A stretch of 8,201 nucleotides of DNA from CAZDSS01 sp964508185 (lineage in GTDB: Bacteria > Pseudomonadota > Alphaproteobacteria > Sphingomonadales > Govanellaceae), in NCBI GenBank assembly GCA_964508185.1, contig CAZDSS010000109.1:1-8201 (forward strand). The letters are read 5' to 3'. Below are positions 1-6,380 of the stretch, piece after piece. The position numbers and the translations under genes were made by a program. A model generated the notes under the pieces. That model saw only the letters and a program-made list of their open reading frames with translations. It was not told the origin of the DNA and did not search any database. Numbering within the stretch: position 1 is the stretch's first letter; every line of letters begins with the position of its first letter.

Positions 1-324
1 ACCACCAACAACCGCATGGAACTGACGGCGGTGATCCAGGCCCTCAACGCCCTCAACCGCCCCTGCAGGATCAATCTCCATACCGACAGCCGCTACGTGA
101 TGGACGGCATCACCCGCTGGATCCATGGCTGGCGCCGCAACGGCTGGCGCACGGCGGACAGGAAGCCGGTGAAGAACGCCGATCTCTGGCAGGCGCTGGT
201 GGAGGCCATGGCGCCCCACGAGATCAACTGGATCTGGGTCAAGGGCCATGCGGGGCATGAGGGCAACGAACGGGCGGACGCCCTCGCCCGCCGCGCCATC
301 GAGGAAATGCGGAGCGCATCATGA
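1..324 (+). CDS. rnhA: Ribonuclease HI, C-terminal part (5' end outside window)
   Basis: RNase HI is a cytoplasmic Mg-dependent endonuclease that cuts the RNA strand of RNA:DNA hybrids, acting in R-loop and primer removal. The frame is open from base 1 and gives 107 residues of a protein usually about 150 long, so roughly 45 N-terminal residues, including the first catalytic Asp (Asp10 in E. coli), lie upstream. The visible part begins TTNNRMEL, which holds the Glu48 equivalent. LHTDSRYV holds the Asp70 equivalent, GHAGHEGNERADALA the His124 and Asp134 equivalents. Between them is the basic handle region (WIHGWRRNGW ... RKPVKNADLW), close to the E. coli enzyme. The in-frame ATG at base 16 lies inside the conserved core and is not the true start. 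The TGA stop overlaps the ATG of the next gene (ATGA), suggesting translational coupling. Identification is secure. Confidence 0.95.
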   Translation, partial: TTNNRMELTAVIQALNALNRPCRINLHTDSRYVMDGITRWIHGWRRNGWRTADRKPVKNADLWQALVEAMAPHEINWIWVKGHAGHEGNERADALARRAIEEMRSAS

Positions 325-1487
325 CGAGCCCCCTCCATATGGACGCCGACGAGCTGAAGGCCTGGCGGCATCACATCCACAGTCATCCCGAGCTTGCCTT
401 CGAGGAGCGCATGACCGCCGACTTCGTGGCGGAAAGGCTCGCAAGCTGGGGGATCGAGGTGCATCGCGGCCTCGCCAGGACCGGCGTCGTCGGCAGGTTG
501 AAAGCGGGATCCTCCGCCCGCTCCATCGGCCTTCGCGCCGACATGGACGCGCTGCCCATGCAGGAAGCGAACGACTTCGCCCATGCGTCCCGCCATCCCG
601 GCGTCATGCATGCCTGCGGCCATGACGGCCATACGGTGATGCTGCTCGCCGCCGCCCGGCATCTCGCGCAGACGCGCAATTTCGACGGCATCGTCCATTT
701 CATCTTTCAGCCGGCGGAGGAAGCGGCGGGCGGCGCCAAGGTGATGATCGACGACGGCCTGTTCGAGAAGTTCCCCATGGACATGGTCCACGGCATGCAC
801 AACCTGCCGGGGCTTCCGGCTGGCCATTTCGCCATGCGGGTGGGCGCCGTCATGGCCGCCTTCGACAGCTTCGACGTTTACGTGCGCGGCACCGGCACCC
901 ATGCCGCCCTGCCCCATCTGGGGAGCGACGCCATCGTCGCCGCATCCGCCATTGTCACCGCATTGCAGACCATCGTCGCGCGGGAGATGAACCCGACGGA
1001 GCCCGCCCTCGTCTCCATCACCCGCGTTGCGGGCGGCGACAGCTACAACGTGATGCCGGACATGGTGCGGCTCAGCGGTTGCTGCCGCTCCTTCCGGGAC
1101 GAGACGCAAAACGCCCTCCGCGCGGCGATCGGACGCATCGCGACGGATGTCGCCCGCGCCCACCGGTGCGAGGCCGAAGTGCTGTTCCGGGAGCATTATC
1201 CGGCAACGGTTTCGACCGAAGACGGCATCCGCGCGGCCGCGGCGGCGGCGATCGACGTCGTGGGTGCGGAGCGGGTCGATACCGACACCCCCGCCCTCCT
1301 CGCCTCCGAGGATTTCGGCTACATGCTGCAGGAAAAGCCGGGCAGCTACATCTTCATCGGCAACGGCCCCGGCACCGGGGGCTGCATGCTGCACAATCCG
1401 CGCTACGACTTCAACGACGGGATCCTGACGACCGGCGCCCGCTACTGGGTGCGCCTTGTGGAGCGGGAGCTCGCCCCCGCTTCCTGA
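321..1487 (+). CDS. M20D-family metal-dependent amidohydrolase (hippurate hydrolase / N-acyl-amino-acid hydrolase type)
   Basis: This is a 388-residue cytoplasmic hydrolase of the HipO/AbgB/IAA-amino-acid-hydrolase group, which cleaves the amide bond of N-acylated amino acids with a binuclear metal centre. Motifs in order: RADMDALPMQE (residues 72-82), HACGHDGH (97-104, metal ligands Cys99 and His101), QPAEE (130-134, general-base and ligand glutamates), HGMHN (157-161, ligand His160), the inserted dimerisation domain starting near GTGTHAALPH (190-199), YNVMPD (242-247) and the C-terminal ligand motif LHNPRYDFND (357-366). Length is normal for the family and no key residue is missing. The ATG overlaps the rnhA stop, so it is probably co-translated with rnhA. 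Its stop is 7 bases from that of the convergent transporter. The acyl group and amino acid it prefers cannot be read from sequence. A link to phenylacetyl or benzoyl conjugates is only suggested by the nearby paa genes. Confidence 0.9.
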   Translation: MTSPLHMDADELKAWRHHIHSHPELAFEERMTADFVAERLASWGIEVHRGLARTGVVGRLKAGSSARSIGLRADMDALPMQEANDFAHASRHPGVMHACGHDGHTVMLLAAARHLAQTRNFDGIVHFIFQPAEEAAGGAKVMIDDGLFEKFPMDMVHGMHNLPGLPAGHFAMRVGAVMAAFDSFDVYVRGTGTHAALPHLGSDAIVAASAIVTALQTIVAREMNPTEPALVSITRVAGGDSYNVMPDMVRLSGCCRSFRDETQNALRAAIGRIATDVARAHRCEAEVLFREHYPATVSTEDGIRAAAAAAIDVVGAERVDTDTPALLASEDFGYMLQEKPGSYIFIGNGPGTGGCMLHNPRYDFNDGILTTGARYWVRLVERELAPAS

Positions 1488-1494
1488 CCGGTCT

Positions 1495-2841
1495 TCACGA
1501 CAGGTTGTAGATGANNNNNNNNNNGCGCGCGATGAAGCGCCAGACGCCGTACCAGCGGTCGTCGAGATCAAGTTCCCCCTGCGACGTCGCGCGGTCGAGG
1601 ATCCAGGCCGCGAAGATCGCGATGAAGAAGCCGCCCAGGGGCAGGAAAATGTTGGACGTCGCGTAATCGATAAGGTCGAAGAAGGTCGCTTCCCTGAACC
1701 GCTCGATCATGCCGAGCGGATGGACGTCGGCCCAGAGATTGAACGAGAACACCGTGAACAGGCCAAGCGCCCAGATCACGATCCCGATCACGACCGCCAG
1801 CACCCGGCGCGGGATGCCGCCCCGTTCCTCCGCATAGGACGTCACGGGCTCGAGCAGCGAGATCGACGACGTGAGCGCGGCGAAGACGATCAGGATGAAG
1901 AACAGCGCGCCGAACAGCATGCCCCCGGGCATGGCCCCGAAGGCGAGCGGCAGGGTGACGAAGACGAGGCCGGGGCCGCTCCCCGCATCCAGCCCGTTGG
2001 CGAAGACGATGGGGAAAATGGCAAGGCCCGCAAGGAGCGCGACGAAGGCGTCGGCCACCACGATGGTGCCGGCGGCGCGGGGAATATGGACGCTGCGCGG
2101 CAGATAGGCGCCGTAGGTCATCATGGTGCCGAGGCCGACGCTGGCCGAGAAGAAGGCCTGCCCCATGGCGGCGAGCACGACGGCGGGCGTGATCTTGGAG
2201 AAGTCGAAATGGAACAGGAACCAGGCGCCCTTCGCGAAATCCCCTTCGACCGCCGCATAGATGACGAGCGCCACCAGCAGGATGAACAAGGACGGCATCA
2301 TGAAATTCACCGCCTTTTCGATGCCGCCCGAAATGCCACGGGCGACGAACCAGACGGTGGCGATCATGAAGATGGTGTGCCAGATGAAGAGCGTCACCGG
2401 GTCCGCGAGCATGGCGTCAAACTGGGCCCCCACGGCGGCGGCATCAGCCCCGCGGAAGGTGCCGGCGACGAATTTCGGCACATAGGCCGTGGCCCAGCCG
2501 CCGATGACGCTATAGAAGCTGAGGATCAGGAAGGCGGCCAGCACCCCGATCCAGCCCACCTTCTTCCAGTGCCGCGAATGGGCGCCGTCCGCCGCAAGGC
2601 GTTCCATGGAGCGCGGCGGGCTGAGGCGGCCGCGACGGCCGATCAGCAGTTCCGCCATCATGATGGGAAGCGCCACCAGCGCCGCGCAGAAGAAATAGAC
2701 GAGGACGAAGGCGCCGCCGCCGCTCACCCCCGCCATGTAGGGGAATTTCCAGATATTGCCGAGACCGACCGCCGATCCTACCGCCGCGAAGATGAAGGTG
2801 AGACGCGACGACCATTGCTCGTGCTGCAGTTCCGGCTGCAT
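1495..2841 (-). CDS. Sodium-dependent neurotransmitter-symporter (NSS/SLC6) family transporter, interrupted by an assembly gap
   Basis: An inner-membrane symporter of the LeuT fold that uses the sodium gradient, usually to import amino acids. The N-terminus carries the family signature AAVGSAVGLGNIWKFPY (residues 19-35), the sodium- and substrate-binding unwound part of TM1. Further family segments are TM2 with MMAELLIGRRG (61-71), TM3 with SFYSVIGGW, TM6 with SVGLGTMMTYGAYL and TM8 with SLLEPVTSYAEER, plus several more hydrophobic helices (about 11-12 TM expected). The ATG at 2841 is preceded on the minus strand by a good ribosome-binding site (AAAGGGGAAG, 2844-2853). Codon 439 is followed by ten N, after which IYNLS and TGA continue in frame. 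Related proteins have a last helix of about 15-20 residues after the WRF-x-x-R segment, so the gap probably hides more than ten bases. Substrate is unknown. It could share a transcript with paaH, which ends 106 bases upstream. Confidence 0.9.
   Translation of the reverse strand: MQPELQHEQWSSRLTFIFAAVGSAVGLGNIWKFPYMAGVSGGGAFVLVYFFCAALVALPIMMAELLIGRRGRLSPPRSMERLAADGAHSRHWKKVGWIGVLAAFLILSFYSVIGGWATAYVPKFVAGTFRGADAAAVGAQFDAMLADPVTLFIWHTIFMIATVWFVARGISGGIEKAVNFMMPSLFILLVALVIYAAVEGDFAKGAWFLFHFDFSKITPAVVLAAMGQAFFSASVGLGTMMTYGAYLPRSVHIPRAAGTIVVADAFVALLAGLAIFPIVFANGLDAGSGPGLVFVTLPLAFGAMPGGMLFGALFFILIVFAALTSSISLLEPVTSYAEERGGIPRRVLAVVIGIVIWALGLFTVFSFNLWADVHPLGMIERFREATFFDLIDYATSNIFLPLGGFFIAIFAAWILDRATSQGELDLDDRWYGVWRFIARXXXXIYNLS
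1515..1524. other. Assembly gap of ten N within the 3' end of the transporter gene
   Basis: Ten ambiguous bases interrupt the transporter. The left flank encodes the last residues IYNLS and the stop, the right flank ends in WRFIAR. Both flanks keep one reading frame and both suit the family, so the join order looks right. The loss of most of the last membrane helix suggests that the run is a placeholder of fixed length rather than a measured distance. Confidence 0.9.
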
Positions 2842-2947
2842 GGCTTCCCCTTTGTTTTCTCCTTGAGCTCCGGACTAGCTATAGCATCCCCGCTCGCCTT
2901 GCGGGAAGGCGTTTCTCGAACGGCGTTCTACCTGTGGGTGCCGAACT
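2842..2947 (-). promoter_or_regulatory. Intergenic leader of the transporter gene with two alternative hairpins
   Basis: This 106-base spacer separates paaH from the transporter gene, both on the minus strand. It contains a perfect 6-bp stem (CGCCTT 2895-2900 with AAGGCG 2906-2911) around the loop GCGGG. The loop can instead pair with CCCGC at 2889-2893, so the two stems exclude each other or could form a knot-like fold. No U-tract follows on the minus strand, so it is not a convincing terminator. A TATAGC hexamer on the minus strand near 2880-2885 is a poor -10 candidate with no clear -35. A strong ribosome-binding site lies next to the transporter start. Confidence 0.35.
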
Positions 2948-4422
2948 TCACGCTTCCGGCGTGGTGAGCGGCACGCCGAGCAGCGCCCGGCGCTTGAGCC
3001 ACGGGCTCGGCCGGTAGCGCGGATCGCCGTAGAACGCATGCATGGCGTCGAGAATTTCAAGGACGGTCGCCGCGCCAAGGCTGTCGCCGAATTCGAGCGG
3101 GCCCTTGGGATAGCCAAGGCCGAGCTTCACCGCGGCCTCGATATCTTCAGGCGTCGCGATCCGCTGCTGCGCGATGTCGCAGGCAATGTTGACGATCATG
3201 GCGACCACGCGCTGGGCGATGAAGCCGGGGCTGTCATGGATCACCGTCACCGCCACGCCGTCCGCCGCGAAGAGCGCATGGGCCGCATCGCGCACGGCGG
3301 CGGCCGTCACCGGCGTGGTCATCAGCGTGCGGCGGGAACTGATCCCGAACAGGGGATCGATGGCGACCGTGCGGCGGGGATCGAAACCACCCTCGACCGC
3401 GGCGGTGGTCGCATCCTTGCCGACGGGGCTCAGGACGATGACGGCATCCGCGCTCGGGCTCGCCCCCTCCTCCACCGCGACGCCGCGGCTTGCCGCGAGT
3501 TTCGCCACCAGTTCGCGGATCTCGGGGCGCGCCGCCCCGGCCCATACCGCGCGCGGCAGGGCCTCGGGCACCGGACGCGGCGCCGGGCGCTTCTGCTCGC
3601 CCTTGTCGTAGGTGTAGAAGCCGCGGCCCGTCTTGCGGCCGAGGATCCCGGCCGCCAGCTGGTTGGTGGCGATGGGGCTCGGGCGGTATTTGGGCTCGTC
3701 ATAGAACTGGCGATAGATGCTTTCCATCACCGGCTGGGACACGTCCATGCCCGTGAGGTCCATGAGCTCGAACGGGCCCATGCGGAAGCCCGCGGCCTCG
3801 CGCATCACGTCGTCCACGTCGTGGAAATCGGCGATGCCTTCGCCAAGGATGCGCAGACCCTCGGTATTGAAGGCGCGGCCCGCATGGTTGACGAGGAAGC
3901 CGGGCGTATCGCGGGTCACCACCGGCCGGTGCCCCATGGCCCTGGCGAGCGCGACGAGACGGTCCATCACCCAGTCGGCGGTCAGGGTCGCCCGTACCAC
4001 TTCCACGACCTTCATCAGGGGCACGGGATTGAAGAAATGGAAGCCCGCGACCCGTTCCGGCCGTTTGGTGGCCGCCGCGATGGCGGTGACGGACAGGGAC
4101 GAGGTGTTGCTGGCAAGAATGCAATCCTCCGCCACCACATCCTCAAGCTCGGCGAAGACCTGGCGCTTGACGTCGAGCCGCTCGACGATCGCCTCCACCA
4201 CCGTGGTGCAGCGGCCGAAATCCTTGACGCCGTCGACGATCGCGATGCGGGCGATCGCCGCCTCCGCATCGGCCGCGCTCATGCGCCCCTTCTCGGCGGC
4301 GCGGCGCAGCATGTCGGCGACGAAATCCTTGGCCGCCGTCGCGGCGCCCGGATTGGCGTCCGCCAGCAGGACCTCGAATCCCGCAACCGCCGCGATCTGC
4401 GCGATGCCGCGCCCCATGGCCC
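2948..4422 (-). CDS. paaH: 3-hydroxyadipyl-CoA dehydrogenase (PaaH/PaaC type), N-terminus lost in assembly gap
   Basis: PaaH oxidises 3-hydroxyadipyl-CoA to 3-oxoadipyl-CoA with NAD in the beta-oxidation part of phenylacetate breakdown; it is cytoplasmic. About 490 residues are visible after the gap, matching the roughly 500-residue PaaC/PaaH type with duplicated C-terminal domains. Seen in order: AMGRGIAQ, the second half of the Rossmann GxGxxG motif; ASNTSSLSVT; GFHFFNPVPLMKVVEVV, with the catalytic His; a first C-terminal domain (TPGFLVNHAGRAFNTEG ... GPFELMDLTG); and a degenerate nucleotide-binding-like linker followed by a second C-terminal domain (SPGFIAQRVV ... GYPKGPLEFGD). The first codon after the gap ends in GG, which suits Gly of the expected GAG-AMG. 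The frame runs on through the gap to a TTG at 4468, but MRTRWRYNGVIS is unlike any family N-terminus, so the true start and its ribosome-binding site probably lie in the missing bases. Generic fatty-acid 3-hydroxyacyl-CoA dehydrogenase is the alternative; the neighbours favour PaaH. Confidence 0.9.
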
Positions 4423-4432
4423 NNNNNNNNNN
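4423..4432. other. Assembly gap of ten N over the start of paaH
   Basis: Ten ambiguous bases replace the beginning of paaH. A start codon, a ribosome-binding site and about eight to ten codons of the first Rossmann strand are missing, which cannot fit in ten bases. The true gap is therefore probably several tens of bases longer. Confidence 0.9.
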
Positions 4433-4444
4433 ACTAATTACCCC

Positions 4445-4473
4445 GTTATAGCGCCATCGGGTGCGCAAGGGAA
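4445..4473 (-). promoter_or_regulatory. Candidate sigma70-like promoter of paaH
   Basis: On the minus strand TATAAC (4445-4450, 5 of 6 matches to the consensus -10) lies 17 bases downstream of TTCCCT (4468-4473, 3 of 6 to the -35). It sits between the terminator behind paaN and the paaH gap, which is where a separate paaH promoter would be expected. The -35 is weak, so this is a suggestion only. Confidence 0.35.
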
Positions 4474-4508
4474 GCGGCCGGACCCCGAGGGGATCCGGCC
4501 GCGATTTT
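4474..4508 (-). terminator. Strong hairpin behind paaN, probable intrinsic terminator
   Basis: A perfect 9-bp GC-rich stem (GCGGCCGGA 4474-4482 with TCCGGCCGC 4494-4502) is extended inside by CCC/GGG pairing. It lies 17 bases beyond the paaN stop. In the minus direction it has AAAA before the stem (4505-4508) and only the pyrimidine run TTCCCTT after it. In the plus direction it is followed by GATTTT. It most likely ends the paaN transcript and would insulate paaH from it. The classical U-run is better on the opposite strand, where there is no gene to terminate nearby. Confidence 0.65.
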
Positions 4509-4519
4509 CATGACGCCCG

Positions 4520-6184
4520 TCAGGCCGCCGCCGCGCGGCGGCTCTGGACCACGCGGAAGCGGTTGGCGACGAAGGCGGAATCCGCAAGGCAGGCATTGGC
4601 CGCCGGATTGGCCCCCGTGGCGTGATAGTCGCTGAACGCCGCCGTCTGGTTGACGAAGACGCCGCCCGTGAGGTTGCAGGACAGGGCGACCCCCGCCTCG
4701 ATCATGGCGTCTTCCATCTTGTTCAGCACCGATTCATCGGTCGAATAGACGCCGCTGGTGATCGCGCCCTTGGTCTTCACCAGGTTCCTGGCGATCTCGA
4801 TGCTTTCGTCGGTGCTTTCGGTCGCGATGAAGAAATAGATGGGGCCGAAGCGCTCTTCGTTCCAATGCTCGGGATGGCGCGAATCGCTCTTGAGGATGAG
4901 CGGGGTGACCACGACCGCATCCGGGAAGGCGGAGGGCTTCAGCTCGCGGGATTCAAGCGCCACCTCGCCGAGCTTCGCCGCCTCGGCGATGCGGGCCCGG
5001 GTGTCCGGCGACTGGATGCCGCCCAGAAGATGCATGGCCTTGTCGGGATCGGCGGTCATCTTGGCGACGCTGTCGGCGATCGCCTGCACCACCTCGTCGA
5101 AGGAAAGATGCTGGTCGCCCGCCTTGATGCCGCCCCTGGGCACGAAGAAGTTCTGGGGCGTGGTGCACATCTGGCCGGAATAGAGGCAGATGGTCATGGT
5201 GAGATTGCGCACCATGCCCTGGAAGTCATCCGTGCTGTCGATGACGATGCAATTGACCCCGGCCTTTTCCGTATAGACCTGGGCCTGCCGGGCGTTCTCC
5301 TCCAGCCAGTTGCCGAAGGCACTGGAGCCGGTGAAGTCGATGATCTTGATCTCGGGCCGGAGGGCGAGGTCCTGGGCCACGGGCGCCTCGACGCTATCGA
5401 CGACGAGCGTCACGATATTGGGATCAAGCCCCGCTTCATTCAGCACTTCGCGGGCGATCTCCACCGTGATCGCCGCAGGAAGCACCGCGCGCGGATGCGG
5501 CTTCACGATCACCGGATTGCCGGTCGCGAGGCTTGCGAACAGGCCGGGATAGGTGTTCCAGGTGGGGAAGGTGCCGCAGCCGATCACAAGCGCCACGCCG
5601 CGTCCCGTCACATGGAAGGTCTTGTCCATGCGCAGGGGATCGAACTTGCCCTGGGGCTTTTCCCAGTAGGCGCGCTGCGGCGTGCGGGTCATTTCCATAT
5701 AGGCGTAGGTCACGGCCTCGAGCCCGCGGTCCTGGGCGTGCGGCCCGCCCGCCTGGAAGGCCATCATGTAGCCCTGCCCGCTGGTATGCATCACCGCCTG
5801 GGCCATTTCGTGACTGCGCTTGTTGAGCCGGTCGAGGATCTCGAGGCAGACGCCCACCCGTCCCTCGACGCCCGCGGCGCGCCATTGCGGGATCGTCGCC
5901 TGAACGGCGGCAAGGAGCTTGTCCAGGTTCACGCGGGGATACTGGATGCCAAGATCGATGCCCCAGGGCGAACGTTCGGCGCCGATCCAGCCCTCGCCGC
6001 CCGGCAGATCCAGTTCGAACTTCTTGTTGAGCCGCGCCTTGAACGCGGCCTCTCCTTCCGCGGCGGCATTCTCGCCGTAGGCCTTGGCGTTTTCATTATA
6101 GGGAGTCCAGTACCCGCGCTTGGCCGCGGCCTCGATCGCCTGATCCAGGGTGGCCTTGTGGCGCGCAAAGAAATCATTAGTCAT
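4520..6184 (-). CDS. paaN: Phenylacetic acid degradation aldehyde dehydrogenase PaaN (no hydratase domain)
   Basis: A 554-residue NAD(P)-dependent aldehyde dehydrogenase assigned to oxidation of the ring-opened semialdehyde CoA intermediate in aerobic phenylacetate catabolism. The N-terminus (FFARHKATLDQAIEAA, then RGYWTPYNE at residues 24-31) is typical of the PaaN family. The ALDH core is complete: IGCGTFPTWNTYPGL (201-215), VKPHP with cofactor Lys228, DFTGSSAFGNWLE (283-295), YTEKAGVN with Glu306, YSGQMCTTPQNFF with catalytic Cys340, and RFGPIYFF (445-452). The bifunctional PaaZ type is about 680 residues, with a MaoC-like hydratase domain at the end. Here the protein stops after the ALDH part, so ring-opening hydratase activity must come from another gene. 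Start: the ATG at 6184 has GGGAG ten bases upstream, whereas the GTG at 6193 lies one base from that site; the ATG is preferred. It is divergent from paaG and shares its control region. Confidence 0.9.
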   Translation of the reverse strand: MTNDFFARHKATLDQAIEAAAKRGYWTPYNENAKAYGENAAAEGEAAFKARLNKKFELDLPGGEGWIGAERSPWGIDLGIQYPRVNLDKLLAAVQATIPQWRAAGVEGRVGVCLEILDRLNKRSHEMAQAVMHTSGQGYMMAFQAGGPHAQDRGLEAVTYAYMEMTRTPQRAYWEKPQGKFDPLRMDKTFHVTGRGVALVIGCGTFPTWNTYPGLFASLATGNPVIVKPHPRAVLPAAITVEIAREVLNEAGLDPNIVTLVVDSVEAPVAQDLALRPEIKIIDFTGSSAFGNWLEENARQAQVYTEKAGVNCIVIDSTDDFQGMVRNLTMTICLYSGQMCTTPQNFFVPRGGIKAGDQHLSFDEVVQAIADSVAKMTADPDKAMHLLGGIQSPDTRARIAEAAKLGEVALESRELKPSAFPDAVVVTPLILKSDSRHPEHWNEERFGPIYFFIATESTDESIEIARNLVKTKGAITSGVYSTDESVLNKMEDAMIEAGVALSCNLTGGVFVNQTAAFSDYHATGANPAANACLADSAFVANRFRVVQSRRAAAA

Positions 6185-6245
6185 GGCAATCACGCTCCCG
6201 TTCTTATCGGTAAGATTTGATGTCCGCCAGGGCGGGATATTATCT

Positions 6246-6260
6246 GGTTCGGCCCGAACC
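6246..6260. promoter_or_regulatory. Perfect palindrome GGTTCGG-C-CCGAACC, candidate operator
   Basis: Seven-base arms around a single central base make a perfect inverted repeat. It borders the GATAAT candidate -10 of paaN on the minus strand and lies about 40 bases upstream of the candidate -35 of paaG. A position between two divergent promoters suits a dimeric repressor or activator. The regulator is not in the window, and its identity (TetR-like PaaR, GntR-like PaaX or other) is not shown. Confidence 0.5.
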
Positions 6261-6299
6261 CGCGGCTGATATCGGTTCCGCTTATCGTGATACTATTTT

Positions 6300-6327
6300 T
6301 TGACTTATGTGTCCATCCGTGTAACAT
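6300..6327 (+). promoter_or_regulatory. Candidate sigma70-like promoter of paaG
   Basis: TTGACT (6300-6305, 5 of 6 to the consensus -35) and TAACAT (6322-6327, 4 of 6 to the -10) are separated by 16 bases and sit about 55 bases before the paaG start, in the right direction. A T-run lies directly upstream. It overlaps the first of two adjacent 9-base direct repeats, so a protein bound there would cover the -10. Confidence 0.5.
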
Positions 6328-6342
6328 ATCACCCTTATCACC
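6325..6342 (+). repeat. Two adjacent 9-base direct repeats CATATCACC-CTTATCACC at the paaG promoter
   Basis: The two copies (6325-6333 and 6334-6342) match at 8 of 9 bases and abut without a spacer, overlapping the candidate -10 and start-point region. The inverse of the core, GTGATA, occurs at 6287-6292 just upstream of the -35. The layout is compatible with an operator, but no binding protein can be named. Confidence 0.4.
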
Positions 6343-6380
6343 CCATCGGAAAACGCCGCGCCGGAACTGTGCGAGGAACC

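Larger units (their letters stand above)
6185..6380. promoter_or_regulatory. Divergent control region of the paaN and paaG-paaI-paaJ arms
   Basis: This 196-base spacer is visibly more AT-rich than the flanking genes. It holds a perfect 15-bp palindrome, a promoter-like pair pointing to paaG, and several inverted or direct repeats, including TCTTATCGGTAAGA (5-bp arms, 6202-6215) and CCGCC-AG-GGCGG (6224-6235). TATCRS-type hexamers recur at 6206, 6271, 6284, 6327 and 6336. On the minus strand GATAAT (6240-6245) could be a -10 for paaN, without a clear -35. Paa operons are commonly repressed by PaaX or TetR-type PaaR and induced by phenylacetyl-CoA. No motif here is an obvious match to the E. 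coli PaaX site. Confidence 0.6.

Noticed and set aside
93..1571. A 492-codon minus-strand open frame over rnhA and the amidohydrolase
   Set aside because: It overlaps two well-supported genes, crosses the ten-N gap and shows no recognisable domain.
1456..2967. A 503-codon plus-strand open frame antisense to the transporter
   Set aside because: Highly charged Asp/Glu/Arg/Gly-rich translation, a mirror of the membrane-helix codons on the real strand; it also crosses the gap.
3038..4513. A 491-codon plus-strand open frame antisense to paaH
   Set aside because: It runs through the gap by counting N as sense codons and has the same low-complexity His/Arg/Gly composition. paaH is clear on the other strand.
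4622..6220. A 532-codon open frame on the plus strand, fully antisense to paaN
   Set aside because: The minus strand encodes a complete PaaN with all ALDH motifs. The antisense translation is rich in His, Arg, Gly and Asp with no family pattern, typical of GC-rich shadow frames.
6300..6380. TTG at 6300 as the paaG start, adding 27 residues
   Set aside because: The extension covers the promoter-like elements and has no family similarity; the ATG at 6381 has its own GAGGAA site.
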